Source: a virus. From it: a stretch of DNA of 39,892 nt. Shown here in pieces: positions 29,367 through 37,836 of the stretch (within the stretch, counting starts at the first letter, position 1; each line of letters starts with the position of its first letter). Made by a program: the position numbers and the translations under genes. The stretch spans positions 1 through 39,892 of IMG/VR virus record IMGVR_UViG_3300034980_000562. The stretch is one strand, 5' to 3'. The notes below the pieces were generated by a model that saw only the letters and a program-made list of their open reading frames with translations, was not told the DNA's origin and did not search any database.

Positions 29367-32300
29367 TTATCCTAATAATTTAAATGTTTTGCCAATAGCG
29401 TATGTTGAGAACCCCCAGTTCTCATCGTATTTAAGACGAGCCATATAGGGACGGTTAAGGTGAATAACATCTTTTTGTGGTTTAACTCCCCAACACCTTA
29501 TCCTAGTTAGTTCATTATTGGAGTCAATGACCTCAACGATCCAATAAAGTTTTCCATTTTTTGTCTTTTTGGCCACAACTTTGCGAGGAATGAACCAACA
29601 AACCTGCAGATCTTCATCGAACTCTGAAATAGGGGGAATAAGCCGCTCTTGCAGCTTTTCTACTGTTGTGGGTGTTATGACTAAATTCATTGGAAATATT
29701 CCAATCAAGTCTGTCTTAAACTGTATAATCTCCTCTTCTGAAAAATCTCCTTCGGGGGCATACAACTCAATATTATCAGAAAATTTCTTAAGATTTTTTG
29801 GTCGATCGACGATTGTTGCAGACCAAAAATGTTTTCGACCAGTGAAGCGGTCATCAACAATGTTGTCCAAGGCCCCGCCGCGGCAGAGCGCATCTAGGGA
29901 CTTCTTATTGAGTTTGCTATAAGAAATATCTTCTCTAAACAACAGGTCTTCTGCGTTCATGAATGGACGATTTTCTAAGACCTGCTCGATGGCAGCGACA
30001 CCGAGGCCCTTGATCGAGGAAAGAGGCTGGATTAGAGTCTTTGCATCCTTGCTGATTTCCCACACAACACCAGATTTATTTATGTCAAGCTCTGCGATAT
30101 TGAATCCGTACTGCTTTGCGATATTAATCGCCTTCTCCTTGCGAGTCTCAGGCTCCTTGTCTAAGAATGCTGCCATCCACTCGGCGGGGTAATAGTTCCA
30201 CAGCCACGCACACTGGAATGAGATAATACTATACGATACTGCATGAGACTTATTGAATCCATACCCTGAGAAAAATTCAAACTTATCCCACAGGGTCTGG
30301 GCTTTATCTCTGGCGATCTTATTTTTAAGGCAACCGGAGATAAACTTATCGTGAAGTTTGCCCTTGATTGAGCCTTTGCCGGTGCCCTTTTTGGTTAACA
30401 CTTTGCGAAGCACATTACCTTCATCAAGAGTTAGACCACCAAGCTTATGAGCTAGCAGGGCGATCTGTTCTTGAAAGATCAAGAAACCAAAGGTCTCTTG
30501 TGTGATCTCATGAGAGTCGCCATTCAGATATTCAATGTGGTGTGGGTTTTCCTTGGCATCTATATACTCATCGTGGACGTTTGCAGACAAAGGGCCCGGG
30601 CGATAGATGGAGGTGATAGCAGAAACATCAATAATGTTGCGCGGCTTAGCGCGTACACAAAACTTCTGGGCGCCCTGTTCAGTAAACTGGAATATTCCAG
30701 CCCATTTGCCTGTGTGAAATATATTCTCGTATATTTCTTGATTGTCCATATCGATCACATCCGGGTGTAGATGCTCATTATAATAATTTTGTACCTGTAC
30801 GAAGGTCGGACTTTCAACTCCATGGTGGCGACGAAGGATGTGTTCAATGGCGCCCTCCATCATTTTCAAAGTCGAAAGACCAAGTAAATCAAATTTAATA
30901 AAACCCATCGGTTCAAGGTGACGGACATTCTGTCCTTCGGCCCATGGTGCTTGGCGCACGCCTCCGGAATTGATCAGGGGCATGTTTTTGTCTAGGTTCT
31001 CAGCTATAACAACTCCGCCGGCGTGCCGGGAGCAAGAACGCACCTGGCCCACAAGGCCCTCAACGTGAGTCTTGACTTCTGGGTATTTATTCAGATATGC
31101 TCTCAGTGTGGGTGAAAACTCCATGACCTCTTCCCATGATGGTGCATATACTCCCGCCTTGATGCCGTGCTTTCGCTTCACTTCGGGGGTAGCTTCACGG
31201 ATCATGATAGAAGTAACAGTGTTTACCTCTGTAAATTCGATGTTGTATAATTTTGAAATGTCCTTGATTAAACTTTTGAGCTGCAGCGTATTCCAGTTGG
31301 AGATTGGAGCAACGCAATCGGCGCCCCACATCTCAACGAGCTTCTCTTTTAGAGCCATACTGTCAGATACATCATAGTCGATATCAGGATAGTCAGTCGC
31401 ATCCGAGCGCAAGAATCGAGAGAACAGCAAACCATGCTTAATCGGGTCAACTTGTGTAATGTTTAATGCGTACGCAACAAGCGAACCTGCTGCAGAGCCG
31501 CGGCCCGGGCCAGTGAGCATCATATCGGTGGCGACATCAACAATGGACTTCATCGTTAAGAAGTATTTAGAGAAGCCTCGATCATCGATGACATTAAGCT
31601 CGAGCTTCAATCGATCGGTATATTCTTTTTTGATATGAAGGCCCTTATCTTTAAGTCCCTCAAGAGCAAAATTAACAAGCGCCTGTGTTGCTGTGAATCC
31701 GGCTGGTACCACAAACTCCGGCAAGCGTACTGTGTTGTCGGGCAGAAACGACTCAATTCGATCGAACGCGATGGTATGTGTCTCTTCGATGCTCTGCATG
31801 ACTAAGTCATCGTCGTATTCAAATCCCTGTTCGTCGGAGTATTGCTTATAACTCTCCCACATTTGATCGCCGTTCTTTGGGTACAACTCGTAACCAATTT
31901 CCTCGACGCCGGCAGGGAGTTGTGATTCCTCATCGGCCCACGATGGGCGCCCTTTGCCGAGCCAGCCTAAGCGCTTATAAAGTTCTCTGTCCTTCCAGGC
32001 GTCAGGATTGGGATAGTGACTGTCGGCAGTCGTTACCAGCTTGACGTCAAATTCTTTCGCGACCTGAATGACATACTGATTCAGCTCGTGCTGCTCTTTA
32101 ATGTTGTTCCATTGAATCTCGGCATACCAGCGATCTCCGAAGATATCAACCATTTGTCGTGTAGACTCTCTCATCGCCTCTAGGACGGCTTCGGCGCCTT
32201 CGTCCCGATGTTCCCAGTAGTTACCAGCGTAAACGCCGCCTAGGCACGCTGACGAGGCTATGATACCCTCATTATATTTCTTCAGAAGCGCGTAATCAAT

Positions 32301-32795
32301 GCGCGGATATCGATAGAAATTTTCTGCTTTGTATGACTCGGATACAAGCTTGAACAGATTGTTTAACCCTGTCTGATTTTGAACCAGTAGAACAAGGTGT
32401 CGCCGGCGTTTGAGTATTCCTTGGATCTTCTTGCTATCGCCCTCGTCTTCAACGGTGGCGCCCGACTGTTCATCCTTTTTAATCGAGCGCGCCTTCTTCT
32501 TGTCTTCCATCGCCTGATTATACGCGTCGTGCCACTCGGCGATGGACGGCGTAAAGTAGGCCTCGCAACCAAAGATCGGTTTAAACTCTCTCCCCTCCTC
32601 TTGCATCTTCTTAGCGTGTAGCACCTGATATGCCAACCCATTCATATTACCATGATCGGTGAGGGCTAGTGCTTCGCCACCGTTCTCATATGCAAAGTCC
32701 ATGTGTGCCTGGGGATACCCAATGGCATCAAAAATTGAACCTGCCACACTATGTGCGTGCAGTCCAACAAATTTAATCTTAGATTGTTTTCTCAT
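29367..32795 (-). CDS. dnaE: DNA polymerase III alpha subunit, family C (1142 aa)
   Basis: Replicative polymerase. N-terminal PHP domain: GLHAHSVAGSIFD and ALTDHGNMNG. Polymerase palm: TGPGRGSAAGSLVAYAL, then YPDIDYDVSD with catalytic Asp471 and Asp473 and CRHAGGVV. Fingers and beta-binding regions follow (GPLSANVHDEYI, GFLIFQEQIALLA, GYGFNKSHAVSYS), then a C-terminal OB fold. Length is near E. coli DnaE (1160). Most large phages carry family A or B polymerases, so a family C enzyme is notable. ATG at 32795 chosen over an upstream start; the promoter at 32830-32858 precedes it. Confidence 0.96.
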   Translation of the reverse strand: MRKQSKIKFVGLHAHSVAGSIFDAIGYPQAHMDFAYENGGEALALTDHGNMNGLAYQVLHAKKMQEEGREFKPIFGCEAYFTPSIAEWHDAYNQAMEDKKKARSIKKDEQSGATVEDEGDSKKIQGILKRRRHLVLLVQNQTGLNNLFKLVSESYKAENFYRYPRIDYALLKKYNEGIIASSACLGGVYAGNYWEHRDEGAEAVLEAMRESTRQMVDIFGDRWYAEIQWNNIKEQHELNQYVIQVAKEFDVKLVTTADSHYPNPDAWKDRELYKRLGWLGKGRPSWADEESQLPAGVEEIGYELYPKNGDQMWESYKQYSDEQGFEYDDDLVMQSIEETHTIAFDRIESFLPDNTVRLPEFVVPAGFTATQALVNFALEGLKDKGLHIKKEYTDRLKLELNVIDDRGFSKYFLTMKSIVDVATDMMLTGPGRGSAAGSLVAYALNITQVDPIKHGLLFSRFLRSDATDYPDIDYDVSDSMALKEKLVEMWGADCVAPISNWNTLQLKSLIKDISKLYNIEFTEVNTVTSIMIREATPEVKRKHGIKAGVYAPSWEEVMEFSPTLRAYLNKYPEVKTHVEGLVGQVRSCSRHAGGVVIAENLDKNMPLINSGGVRQAPWAEGQNVRHLEPMGFIKFDLLGLSTLKMMEGAIEHILRRHHGVESPTFVQVQNYYNEHLHPDVIDMDNQEIYENIFHTGKWAGIFQFTEQGAQKFCVRAKPRNIIDVSAITSIYRPGPLSANVHDEYIDAKENPHHIEYLNGDSHEITQETFGFLIFQEQIALLAHKLGGLTLDEGNVLRKVLTKKGTGKGSIKGKLHDKFISGCLKNKIARDKAQTLWDKFEFFSGYGFNKSHAVSYSIISFQCAWLWNYYPAEWMAAFLDKEPETRKEKAINIAKQYGFNIAELDINKSGVVWEISKDAKTLIQPLSSIKGLGVAAIEQVLENRPFMNAEDLLFREDISYSKLNKKSLDALCRGGALDNIVDDRFTGRKHFWSATIVDRPKNLKKFSDNIELYAPEGDFSEEEIIQFKTDLIGIFPMNLVITPTTVEKLQERLIPPISEFDEDLQVCWFIPRKVVAKKTKNGKLYWIVEVIDSNNELTRIRCWGVKPQKDVIHLNRPYMARLKYDENWGFSTYAIGKTFKLLG

Positions 32796-32829
32796 TACTT
32801 GCCTCCATAAAGAATTTTCTAACATGTAT

Positions 32830-32858
32830 ATTATAGCATGTTACGCCAAACACTGCAA
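32830..32858 (-). promoter_or_regulatory. Promoter for dnaE (perfect -10, weak -35)
   Basis: TATAAT (32830-32835) with TTGCAG (32853-32858) 17 bases upstream. GGAGG lies eight bases before the ATG. The -35 box is only 3/6, so an activator may be needed. Confidence 0.6.
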
Positions 32859-32868
32859 CATAAAAGTT

Positions 32869-33753
32869 CTATGTTGTAGAAGGAAATTCGTTATGCTTGC
32901 GAGATTTGATCAAATCGGTCCCGGGGTGTAGGATTAAGTGATTAGAGGAAAAATATTCAATATATTGTTCCCACCGGTGTGCGTCGAAAAACCACTCAGT
33001 CTCTTCTGTGTGGGACTCGGATAGATTCATCGGCTGGAATATCTCGTTCAGCGGGAAGCTTTTGGCCGTCCATCGTAGATGCGGGGGTAACTTCTCCGAA
33101 GGGTAAGTTTCGCCGGGTAAAGGGGGTAAATATTCCTTTGTTGTTTTTTGGTTGATTTGTCGTCTGCATTTTTTAAAGTCTTCTCCGAACATTGTGAAAG
33201 ATAGTGGAATACCATCTTTTATGCTTTTGTTATTAAATATGAAGAAAAAGTTTTTTTCTTTATCTCTTATTAATTTCCGATTCTCTCTAATTTTAGAAAG
33301 ATCAAAAAGAGCCAAAGGAAACGAAATATAGTATTTATCAGGGGTAAGCCATCCAGAAATACTATTGGCAGTTTTCCAGGCCATCAGTTCTCCGTAGAGG
33401 ACTGACCAACCATAGGAGTCTCTTCTATTGCGATCTTTAGGGTGGATCGGTACATAATAAATAGGTACCTCTTTTCTTACGTTACTATGAAACTTCGTTA
33501 AATTTCTATTGTGATATACGGGATCATATACCCAGTCTCCCACCACCTTCCTTACGAGTGGTGCCAAATCATCATTGGCCACTATCCATATTGTGCTACA
33601 GCCGGCCATGGCACACTCATACACTGACTTCTGAATCGCACTAAACCCGTTATCAACGGGAAGCAATATCGCAGGAAATGGTGTTTTGTGATCAGTTTTA
33701 ATATTTGCAACGGGAATTATGCCGGCCATATGAAGGCGCGCTCGAATGCTCAT
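32869..33753 (-). CDS. Nucleotidyltransferase-like protein (294 aa)
   Basis: Residues 9-55 resemble the GT-A fold of sugar nucleotidyltransferases: MAGIIPVANIKTD, then PAILLPVDNGFSAIQKSVYE and CAMAGCSTIWIVANDD, followed by LVRKVVGDWVYDP. The classic G-x-G-T-R-x motif is missing, so activity is doubtful. Later sections (VPIYYVPIHPKDRNRRDS) match, from memory, a family in marine T4-like phages. It could complete the mannose-1-phosphate to GDP-mannose step, but this is a guess. Overlaps the previous gene by 4 bases. Confidence 0.6.
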   Translation of the reverse strand: MSIRARLHMAGIIPVANIKTDHKTPFPAILLPVDNGFSAIQKSVYECAMAGCSTIWIVANDDLAPLVRKVVGDWVYDPVYHNRNLTKFHSNVRKEVPIYYVPIHPKDRNRRDSYGWSVLYGELMAWKTANSISGWLTPDKYYISFPLALFDLSKIRENRKLIRDKEKNFFFIFNNKSIKDGIPLSFTMFGEDFKKCRRQINQKTTKEYLPPLPGETYPSEKLPPHLRWTAKSFPLNEIFQPMNLSESHTEETEWFFDAHRWEQYIEYFSSNHLILHPGTDLIKSRKHNEFPSTT

Positions 33754-34616
33754 GAAATATACCGATGAGAGTGCAGAGAAATCTCCTGTAGCATTTCTGC
33801 GGTGTTGCATTCGATCCTTTTAACATTAAACTGAGAGGTCCAAGTCGGTGATCGTAGTAATCTTTTTTCTCTGCCGATTGAAGACGCTTTGAACTTATAA
33901 TATCTTGGGGTGCCGCGGTTCGTATACCCATTTAGCTGGCCCTTCATGCCATTTTCATACATAATCGAGAGTGCCTTAAAACGGGACATTGTCTCAGAAC
34001 ATGAAAAATCGTCTATTTGCTTCTTTGTCAGCCTTGATAGCACACAAGCATCTTTAACGCCAGTATTCCCGCAAATTCGGTCACTTGAATAGAACCATAT
34101 CTCGCTAACAAAATCTTCACTTGTTGTAATATAGTCAATCTCATGCTTACCTCCTTTGTGGAATCCAATATAATCATAACATAAGTATGTTGGATTTTCA
34201 ATATTTTGTTTTTTAATAAGGCCGCTTATATTGGGCTCATCAAAGTAAAAGCACGTATTAAACTTTACTTCTGCAATTTTTGAATACTCGTTGGTACAAA
34301 TAATTTTTTCTCCATCATAGCGCATACCACTGCACAAATCTGACAGCGGGGCCCTTCCGGAAAGAGAGAGCAGAAAAAGAATTCTTTCCCAAACAATTTC
34401 TTTGCGGATACCAACGTTTTTAGTCTCGCCAAAAGTTGTTAATTTTCTATCCTCTGGCGGAATCTTCAAGAAGGACAAATCAATTTCAGCTTCTAAATAA
34501 TCAAACCTAAACGGCCTTCGAGCTTCAGTAAAAAAAACTGGGTAGTCGTTCTTATATGCATATAGAAGTGCTTCTAAAGTGCTCCCCACCACTATATTAT
34601 CGTACTCTAAATTCAA
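33750..34616 (-). CDS. Rossmann-like protein (288 aa)
   Basis: The N-terminus (YDNIVVGSTLEALLYAYKND, then YPVFFTEARRPF) looks like a beta-alpha-beta dinucleotide fold with a relaxed G-x-x-x-x-A motif, recalling FAD/UDP-sugar mutase-like proteins. The rest is mixed alpha/beta with no clear catalytic motif. Starts with TTG, overlapping the secreted protein's stop by 4 bases (TTGA). It is co-transcribed with the nucleotidyltransferase-like gene, hinting at a joint sugar or lipid modification role, unproven. Confidence 0.6.
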   Translation of the reverse strand: MNLEYDNIVVGSTLEALLYAYKNDYPVFFTEARRPFRFDYLEAEIDLSFLKIPPEDRKLTTFGETKNVGIRKEIVWERILFLLSLSGRAPLSDLCSGMRYDGEKIICTNEYSKIAEVKFNTCFYFDEPNISGLIKKQNIENPTYLCYDYIGFHKGGKHEIDYITTSEDFVSEIWFYSSDRICGNTGVKDACVLSRLTKKQIDDFSCSETMSRFKALSIMYENGMKGQLNGYTNRGTPRYYKFKASSIGREKRLLRSPTWTSQFNVKRIECNTAEMLQEISLHSHRYIS

Positions 34617-35800
34617 TCCTTCCTTCTGAAGCCTGCCACCAAAGCAGCCATAAAAATAACGTATAAACTACCACGATTAGTCGCTGTGGACATGCAACCC
34701 GAGGAAGACTTTGGCCCGGGGTCGGTGGGTGTATCTGCAAATTCAAACGGCACAGAGGTATCTGTGTCTTCTCCGTGATTGAGGCCAGAGTCCTGATGCT
34801 CGGGGATATCCCCTGTATCATCTTCTGTGACGACAGCTTCTTCCTCTTCTTCGTCTGCGGGAATAAAGAACGGCTGTGAAATAATTAAGTCCGTGAGTGT
34901 TACACCGAGTTCATGGTGAAAGGGATCGTACCAACCAGTATCAAAGTTTCCCATAAAGTTTAACTCATCTATCATGAATGGCATGCCTTCTTCAACCTGA
35001 ACACTCAAGAAGTATTCGTGGTAAGCTGACTGTGTTTCTCTTGCGCCGAGATTCAGGTACATGTCCCACGCCATCAAATCTGCTCTTCCATCCACAAACA
35101 CATCCCACTCATAGAGGGTGACTTCGTATTGAGTTTGAACCGAATATTCTGATGAGTGGTAGCCCTTGATCTGAACATTCCCCTCCGCTTCTACTTCTCC
35201 ATCTTCGTTAATTGGATACTCACCATGAGCCATGACGGCGCCTTCTGAATCAGATCCTATTCCGTATGCGTTCTGAAACGTTACCTGCCCATAGGCATCG
35301 ATACCATAGGACTCAAACGGAACTGACCAATCCCAACGGAAGGCTCCCTGTTCGCGTGCCACGTCAGTCATGGCCTCCACACTTAGAACCGGATGTTCAC
35401 CCCAATCACTCCATTCATCAGCCCAGAGTTTGCATTGTGCACCTCTTGCCCAGGCCCAAGGTGCGTAGTGACAATCATGTCCTGGGGTAACTCGCGTTTT
35501 AATGACGGCAACATAAAAATCTGTACCCCGATCAATCGACGATTGGAACCAGAAAAATTCCACAATGGCATCAATGGTGTTATCGTAAACATCCGAGTTC
35601 CCAACGTAAAGCGTATTCCCCTCAAAAAAGGCGTACGGAAATCGGTCCTCACTGCCAGCGATGTCGGTAGCGGTTTCAAACGATACGTCCCAGTCCCCTT
35701 CTAAAATAGATGCGCCCGAATAAGACGTCTCGCTGTCGCTAAAATCGTCAGCGTTTGCGGTGCCCATAAGGCACAGCGATAACAATAAGTTTGTAAACAT
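34613..35800 (-). CDS. Secreted protein with MYXO-CTERM-like sorting tag (395 aa)
   Basis: Signal peptide MFTNLLLSLCLMGTANA, probably cut before DDFS. The body is Trp/Tyr/Asp-rich and beta-like with no known domain. Residues ~325-362 are an acidic linker (EDDTGDIPEHQDSG, GEDTDTS). The end is a sorting tag: SSSGC, a short spacer, a hydrophobic helix (SLYVIFMAALVAGF) and RRKD. This matches MYXO-CTERM, which directs anchoring to the outer surface of Myxococcota. A phage gene with a host-type surface anchor suggests a protein displayed on the infected cell, perhaps blocking superinfection or altering the envelope. Strong promoter upstream. Confidence 0.83.
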   Translation of the reverse strand: MFTNLLLSLCLMGTANADDFSDSETSYSGASILEGDWDVSFETATDIAGSEDRFPYAFFEGNTLYVGNSDVYDNTIDAIVEFFWFQSSIDRGTDFYVAVIKTRVTPGHDCHYAPWAWARGAQCKLWADEWSDWGEHPVLSVEAMTDVAREQGAFRWDWSVPFESYGIDAYGQVTFQNAYGIGSDSEGAVMAHGEYPINEDGEVEAEGNVQIKGYHSSEYSVQTQYEVTLYEWDVFVDGRADLMAWDMYLNLGARETQSAYHEYFLSVQVEEGMPFMIDELNFMGNFDTGWYDPFHHELGVTLTDLIISQPFFIPADEEEEEAVVTEDDTGDIPEHQDSGLNHGEDTDTSVPFEFADTPTDPGPKSSSGCMSTATNRGSLYVIFMAALVAGFRRKD

Positions 35801-35825
35801 GTTTCTCCTAGTTTATGTTTAAGGT

Positions 35826-35854
35826 ATTATAACTTAGTGGGCCAAGAATGTCAA
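35826..35854 (-). promoter_or_regulatory. Consensus sigma-70 promoter for the MYXO-CTERM-like gene
   Basis: Perfect TTGACA (35849-35854) directly after the upstream stop codon, 17-base spacer, perfect TATAAT (35826-35831). TAGGAG ribosome site before the ATG at 35800. Confidence 0.9.
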
Positions 35855-36388
35855 CTATTTCCTTAGTCCTTTGGAATCGTGACCACCAAGAAACCAGTTT
35901 GAGTGCATTATATGAAATTTCTGATTATAATGACTCCAACCTAAAGCATGGCCGATCTCATGTTCAAGTACGCGATCTTTTTTGTGAGACCGAGGAAATA
36001 TGTGTATCTGGGCCATTATTATATCATTCGTCTTTATATGAGTATACAAGCTCGTTGACGCTATCCGGCTATTATCAAAAGTGCCATCGGGCAGCGAAAA
36101 AACTATTTCGCCGGCACGGGGAGCAGCACATACTATTGCATGATCCACCTGTATCTTTTTAAACTCATATCCTAAAATTTCCCAATATAGCAGCGCTTTT
36201 GCGAGCCGATACATTGAGATGCCGGTCTCGGCGCAGACTCTCACGGAAGGGGCGTCTGGCCACACTGCCTTTTGCAGAGGGGGACCAAGAACAAATACCT
36301 CCATGTGATCTTGTATCAGGAATCTGTTGTCCAGCGGGAGCATCGCGCATGCCAGACACATGAACCATATATAAACTTCCTGGAACAT
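35855..36388 (-). CDS. Metzincin-type zinc metalloprotease (177 aa)
   Basis: Zinc site HEIGHALGWSH at 143-153 (the HExxHxxGxxH metzincin motif) followed by a Met-turn at Met161 (FHIMHSNW), as in matrixins. Residues 1-20 are hydrophobic and could be a signal or anchor. The region around VWPDAPSVRVCAETG recalls phage metalloproteases of this type. It sits 17 bases after the amidase gene, so the two probably form a lysis or envelope-degrading unit: amidase cuts peptidoglycan, protease cuts envelope protein (inference). Confidence 0.88.
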   Translation of the reverse strand: MFQEVYIWFMCLACAMLPLDNRFLIQDHMEVFVLGPPLQKAVWPDAPSVRVCAETGISMYRLAKALLYWEILGYEFKKIQVDHAIVCAAPRAGEIVFSLPDGTFDNSRIASTSLYTHIKTNDIIMAQIHIFPRSHKKDRVLEHEIGHALGWSHYNQKFHIMHSNWFLGGHDSKGLRK

Positions 36389-36405
36389 GTATTAAGTAGT
36401 TTTAC

Positions 36406-37320
36406 TTATTCGTTTTCTTTAATTTCGTCCAGCAGTGTTTTGATGTCTAGTCCCGCACAATCTATTTTTCTCTTACTAACGTGGTAGTGGCTAACAAATC
36501 CTGAAAATTTACCATACGTCACCTCTTGTTCATATTTTGTTGATGTTTTGCCGAATTGGTTTAACGGAGTTTCATAAGGGATATCTAGACCCGTATGGAT
36601 AGCGCGCCACAGAGTTTTAAGCGCCTCAATCTGTTTGGGGTAAAAACCCAGGAATGGCTTCAGTTGGGATCCGTGTACCCATGCATCGGTTATGACCGGG
36701 CGTTCACCAAAGCCGTTTTCGATGTACCATTTTTGATACTTAGTATAATATGCGTTCGATATCTCAACACCAACAGAGGGTCGGTTTGAGCGCGCTGAGC
36801 CGGCATGCCACGCAGCATGCTGCATATCCATCGTCTGGTATATTGTTCCGTCATTATCAATCAAGAAGTGAACCGAAATCCCTCTTCGGTCGAGGACACC
36901 CTGGCAAGATCTCGCAGATAAACAAACATCCCAATGGTTCACAAAATAACGAATTTTTCTTGCTGGGCGCGCTGAATAGTCATAATAGTGGCCGCGCTTG
37001 GCCTGCAGGCCGCCGTCATCAGACCACAGCACAACGTTCTCCCATTCAATGGGCAGAAATTCACCATTATATACGATATGTTTAGAGTAGTTTGGGGGTC
37101 TATCTTCACAGTAATCTCCAACGATTTCCCTCTCTTGCCTCTCGGTCCACAATCTACGAAATGTCATGGGTCCGCAGAGGCCGTCGGACGAAAGGCCACG
37201 GGCGCGCTGCCACTTTTTAATTGATCTGGTTAATTTATCATCAAAATACTTCTCGCCGAACCAACTTGGTTCCCAGCCTAATTTCTTAGCAGAGGCCTCG
37301 TTATAAAAGTTTTTATCCAT
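36406..37320 (-). CDS. N-acetylmuramoyl-L-alanine amidase with peptidoglycan-binding domain (304 aa)
   Basis: Endolysin-like enzyme. Residues 12-58 form a peptidoglycan-binding domain (KLTRSIKKWQRARGLSSDGL). The amidase_2 domain follows: YFVNHWDVC (zinc His129), MQHAAWHAG, VGVEISNAYY, and FVSHYHVSKRKIDCAG with His278 and Cys288 at the T7-lysozyme ligand positions. It cleaves the amide between MurNAc and the stem peptide. No signal peptide, so it needs a holin (none seen in this window) or acts from the virion. Next to the metzincin. Confidence 0.92.
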   Translation of the reverse strand: MDKNFYNEASAKKLGWEPSWFGEKYFDDKLTRSIKKWQRARGLSSDGLCGPMTFRRLWTERQEREIVGDYCEDRPPNYSKHIVYNGEFLPIEWENVVLWSDDGGLQAKRGHYYDYSARPARKIRYFVNHWDVCLSARSCQGVLDRRGISVHFLIDNDGTIYQTMDMQHAAWHAGSARSNRPSVGVEISNAYYTKYQKWYIENGFGERPVITDAWVHGSQLKPFLGFYPKQIEALKTLWRAIHTGLDIPYETPLNQFGKTSTKYEQEVTYGKFSGFVSHYHVSKRKIDCAGLDIKTLLDEIKENE

Positions 37321-37341
37321 AAAATAGGGGGTCCTAAAATG

Positions 37342-37608
37342 TTACGCTATTCCAACAACGTAGTTGTCTAGAATGACGCTGTAATTAGTTCCTCCAACGT
37401 TTATTCGCTCCAACATCGACTGATCAACAATTAGTTTATTTCCAACAACGATCTCAAATCTCACATCGCTTGAAAAATCCAATACTTCTACTACTGCATA
37501 TTTTTCCTCTACGGGCTTATAGTCTTCCGGAAGCACGATTAGGGACTCCTCTGACGGGTTCTCATTTAGTTTCTTTACTAATATATGCCGATTGACCGGT
37601 TTAAACAT
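37342..37608 (-). CDS. groES: GroES-like co-chaperonin (88 aa)
   Basis: GroES fold: MFKPVNRHILVKKLNENP (N-terminal strand), SEESLIVLPEDYKPVEE (mobile-loop region with Ile-Val-Leu, the hydrophobic tripeptide that binds GroEL), YAVVEVLDFS, VGNKLIVDQSMLERI, and a C-terminal strand YSVILDNYVVGIA. Shorter than E. coli GroES (97). It should cap a GroEL ring: the phage GroEL at 19412-20998 or the host's. ATG at 37608 with AGGAG seven bases ahead; the in-frame TTG upstream is not favoured. Overlaps the zinc-protein gene by 8 bases. Confidence 0.85.
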   Translation of the reverse strand: MFKPVNRHILVKKLNENPSEESLIVLPEDYKPVEEKYAVVEVLDFSSDVRFEIVVGNKLIVDQSMLERINVGGTNYSVILDNYVVGIA

Positions 37609-37828
37609 CTCCAATCTCCTTTTGAATTAGTTTTTGCTGGATAAAGTACTCTTCCTTAGTCAGAAAAATATCTTCTCGCCGGCCACAATTTTTACAAAAC
37701 AGTGTCATGTGCACATTTTCTCCAGCGGTGCTACGAATATTGCCGGCCGGTCTGAAGTAACAACTGCTGTTGTTTGCCTTGCATTGCCGTTTTGTGGATT
37801 TTGCTTCCATTAAATGATTAAAATTCAT
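37601..37828 (-). CDS. Small zinc-ribbon protein (75 aa)
   Basis: Cys pattern KRQCKANNSSCYF (first pair) and TLFCKNCGRRED (second pair), a likely zinc ribbon, followed by a charged helix (KEEYFIQQKLIQKEIG). ATG at 37828 (MNFNHLMEAK) chosen; the longer frame lacks a ribosome site. It lies eight bases after the reductase gene. Function unknown. Confidence 0.7.
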   Translation of the reverse strand: MNFNHLMEAKSTKRQCKANNSSCYFRPAGNIRSTAGENVHMTLFCKNCGRREDIFLTKEEYFIQQKLIQKEIGDV

Positions 37829-37836
37829 ATTACCTC

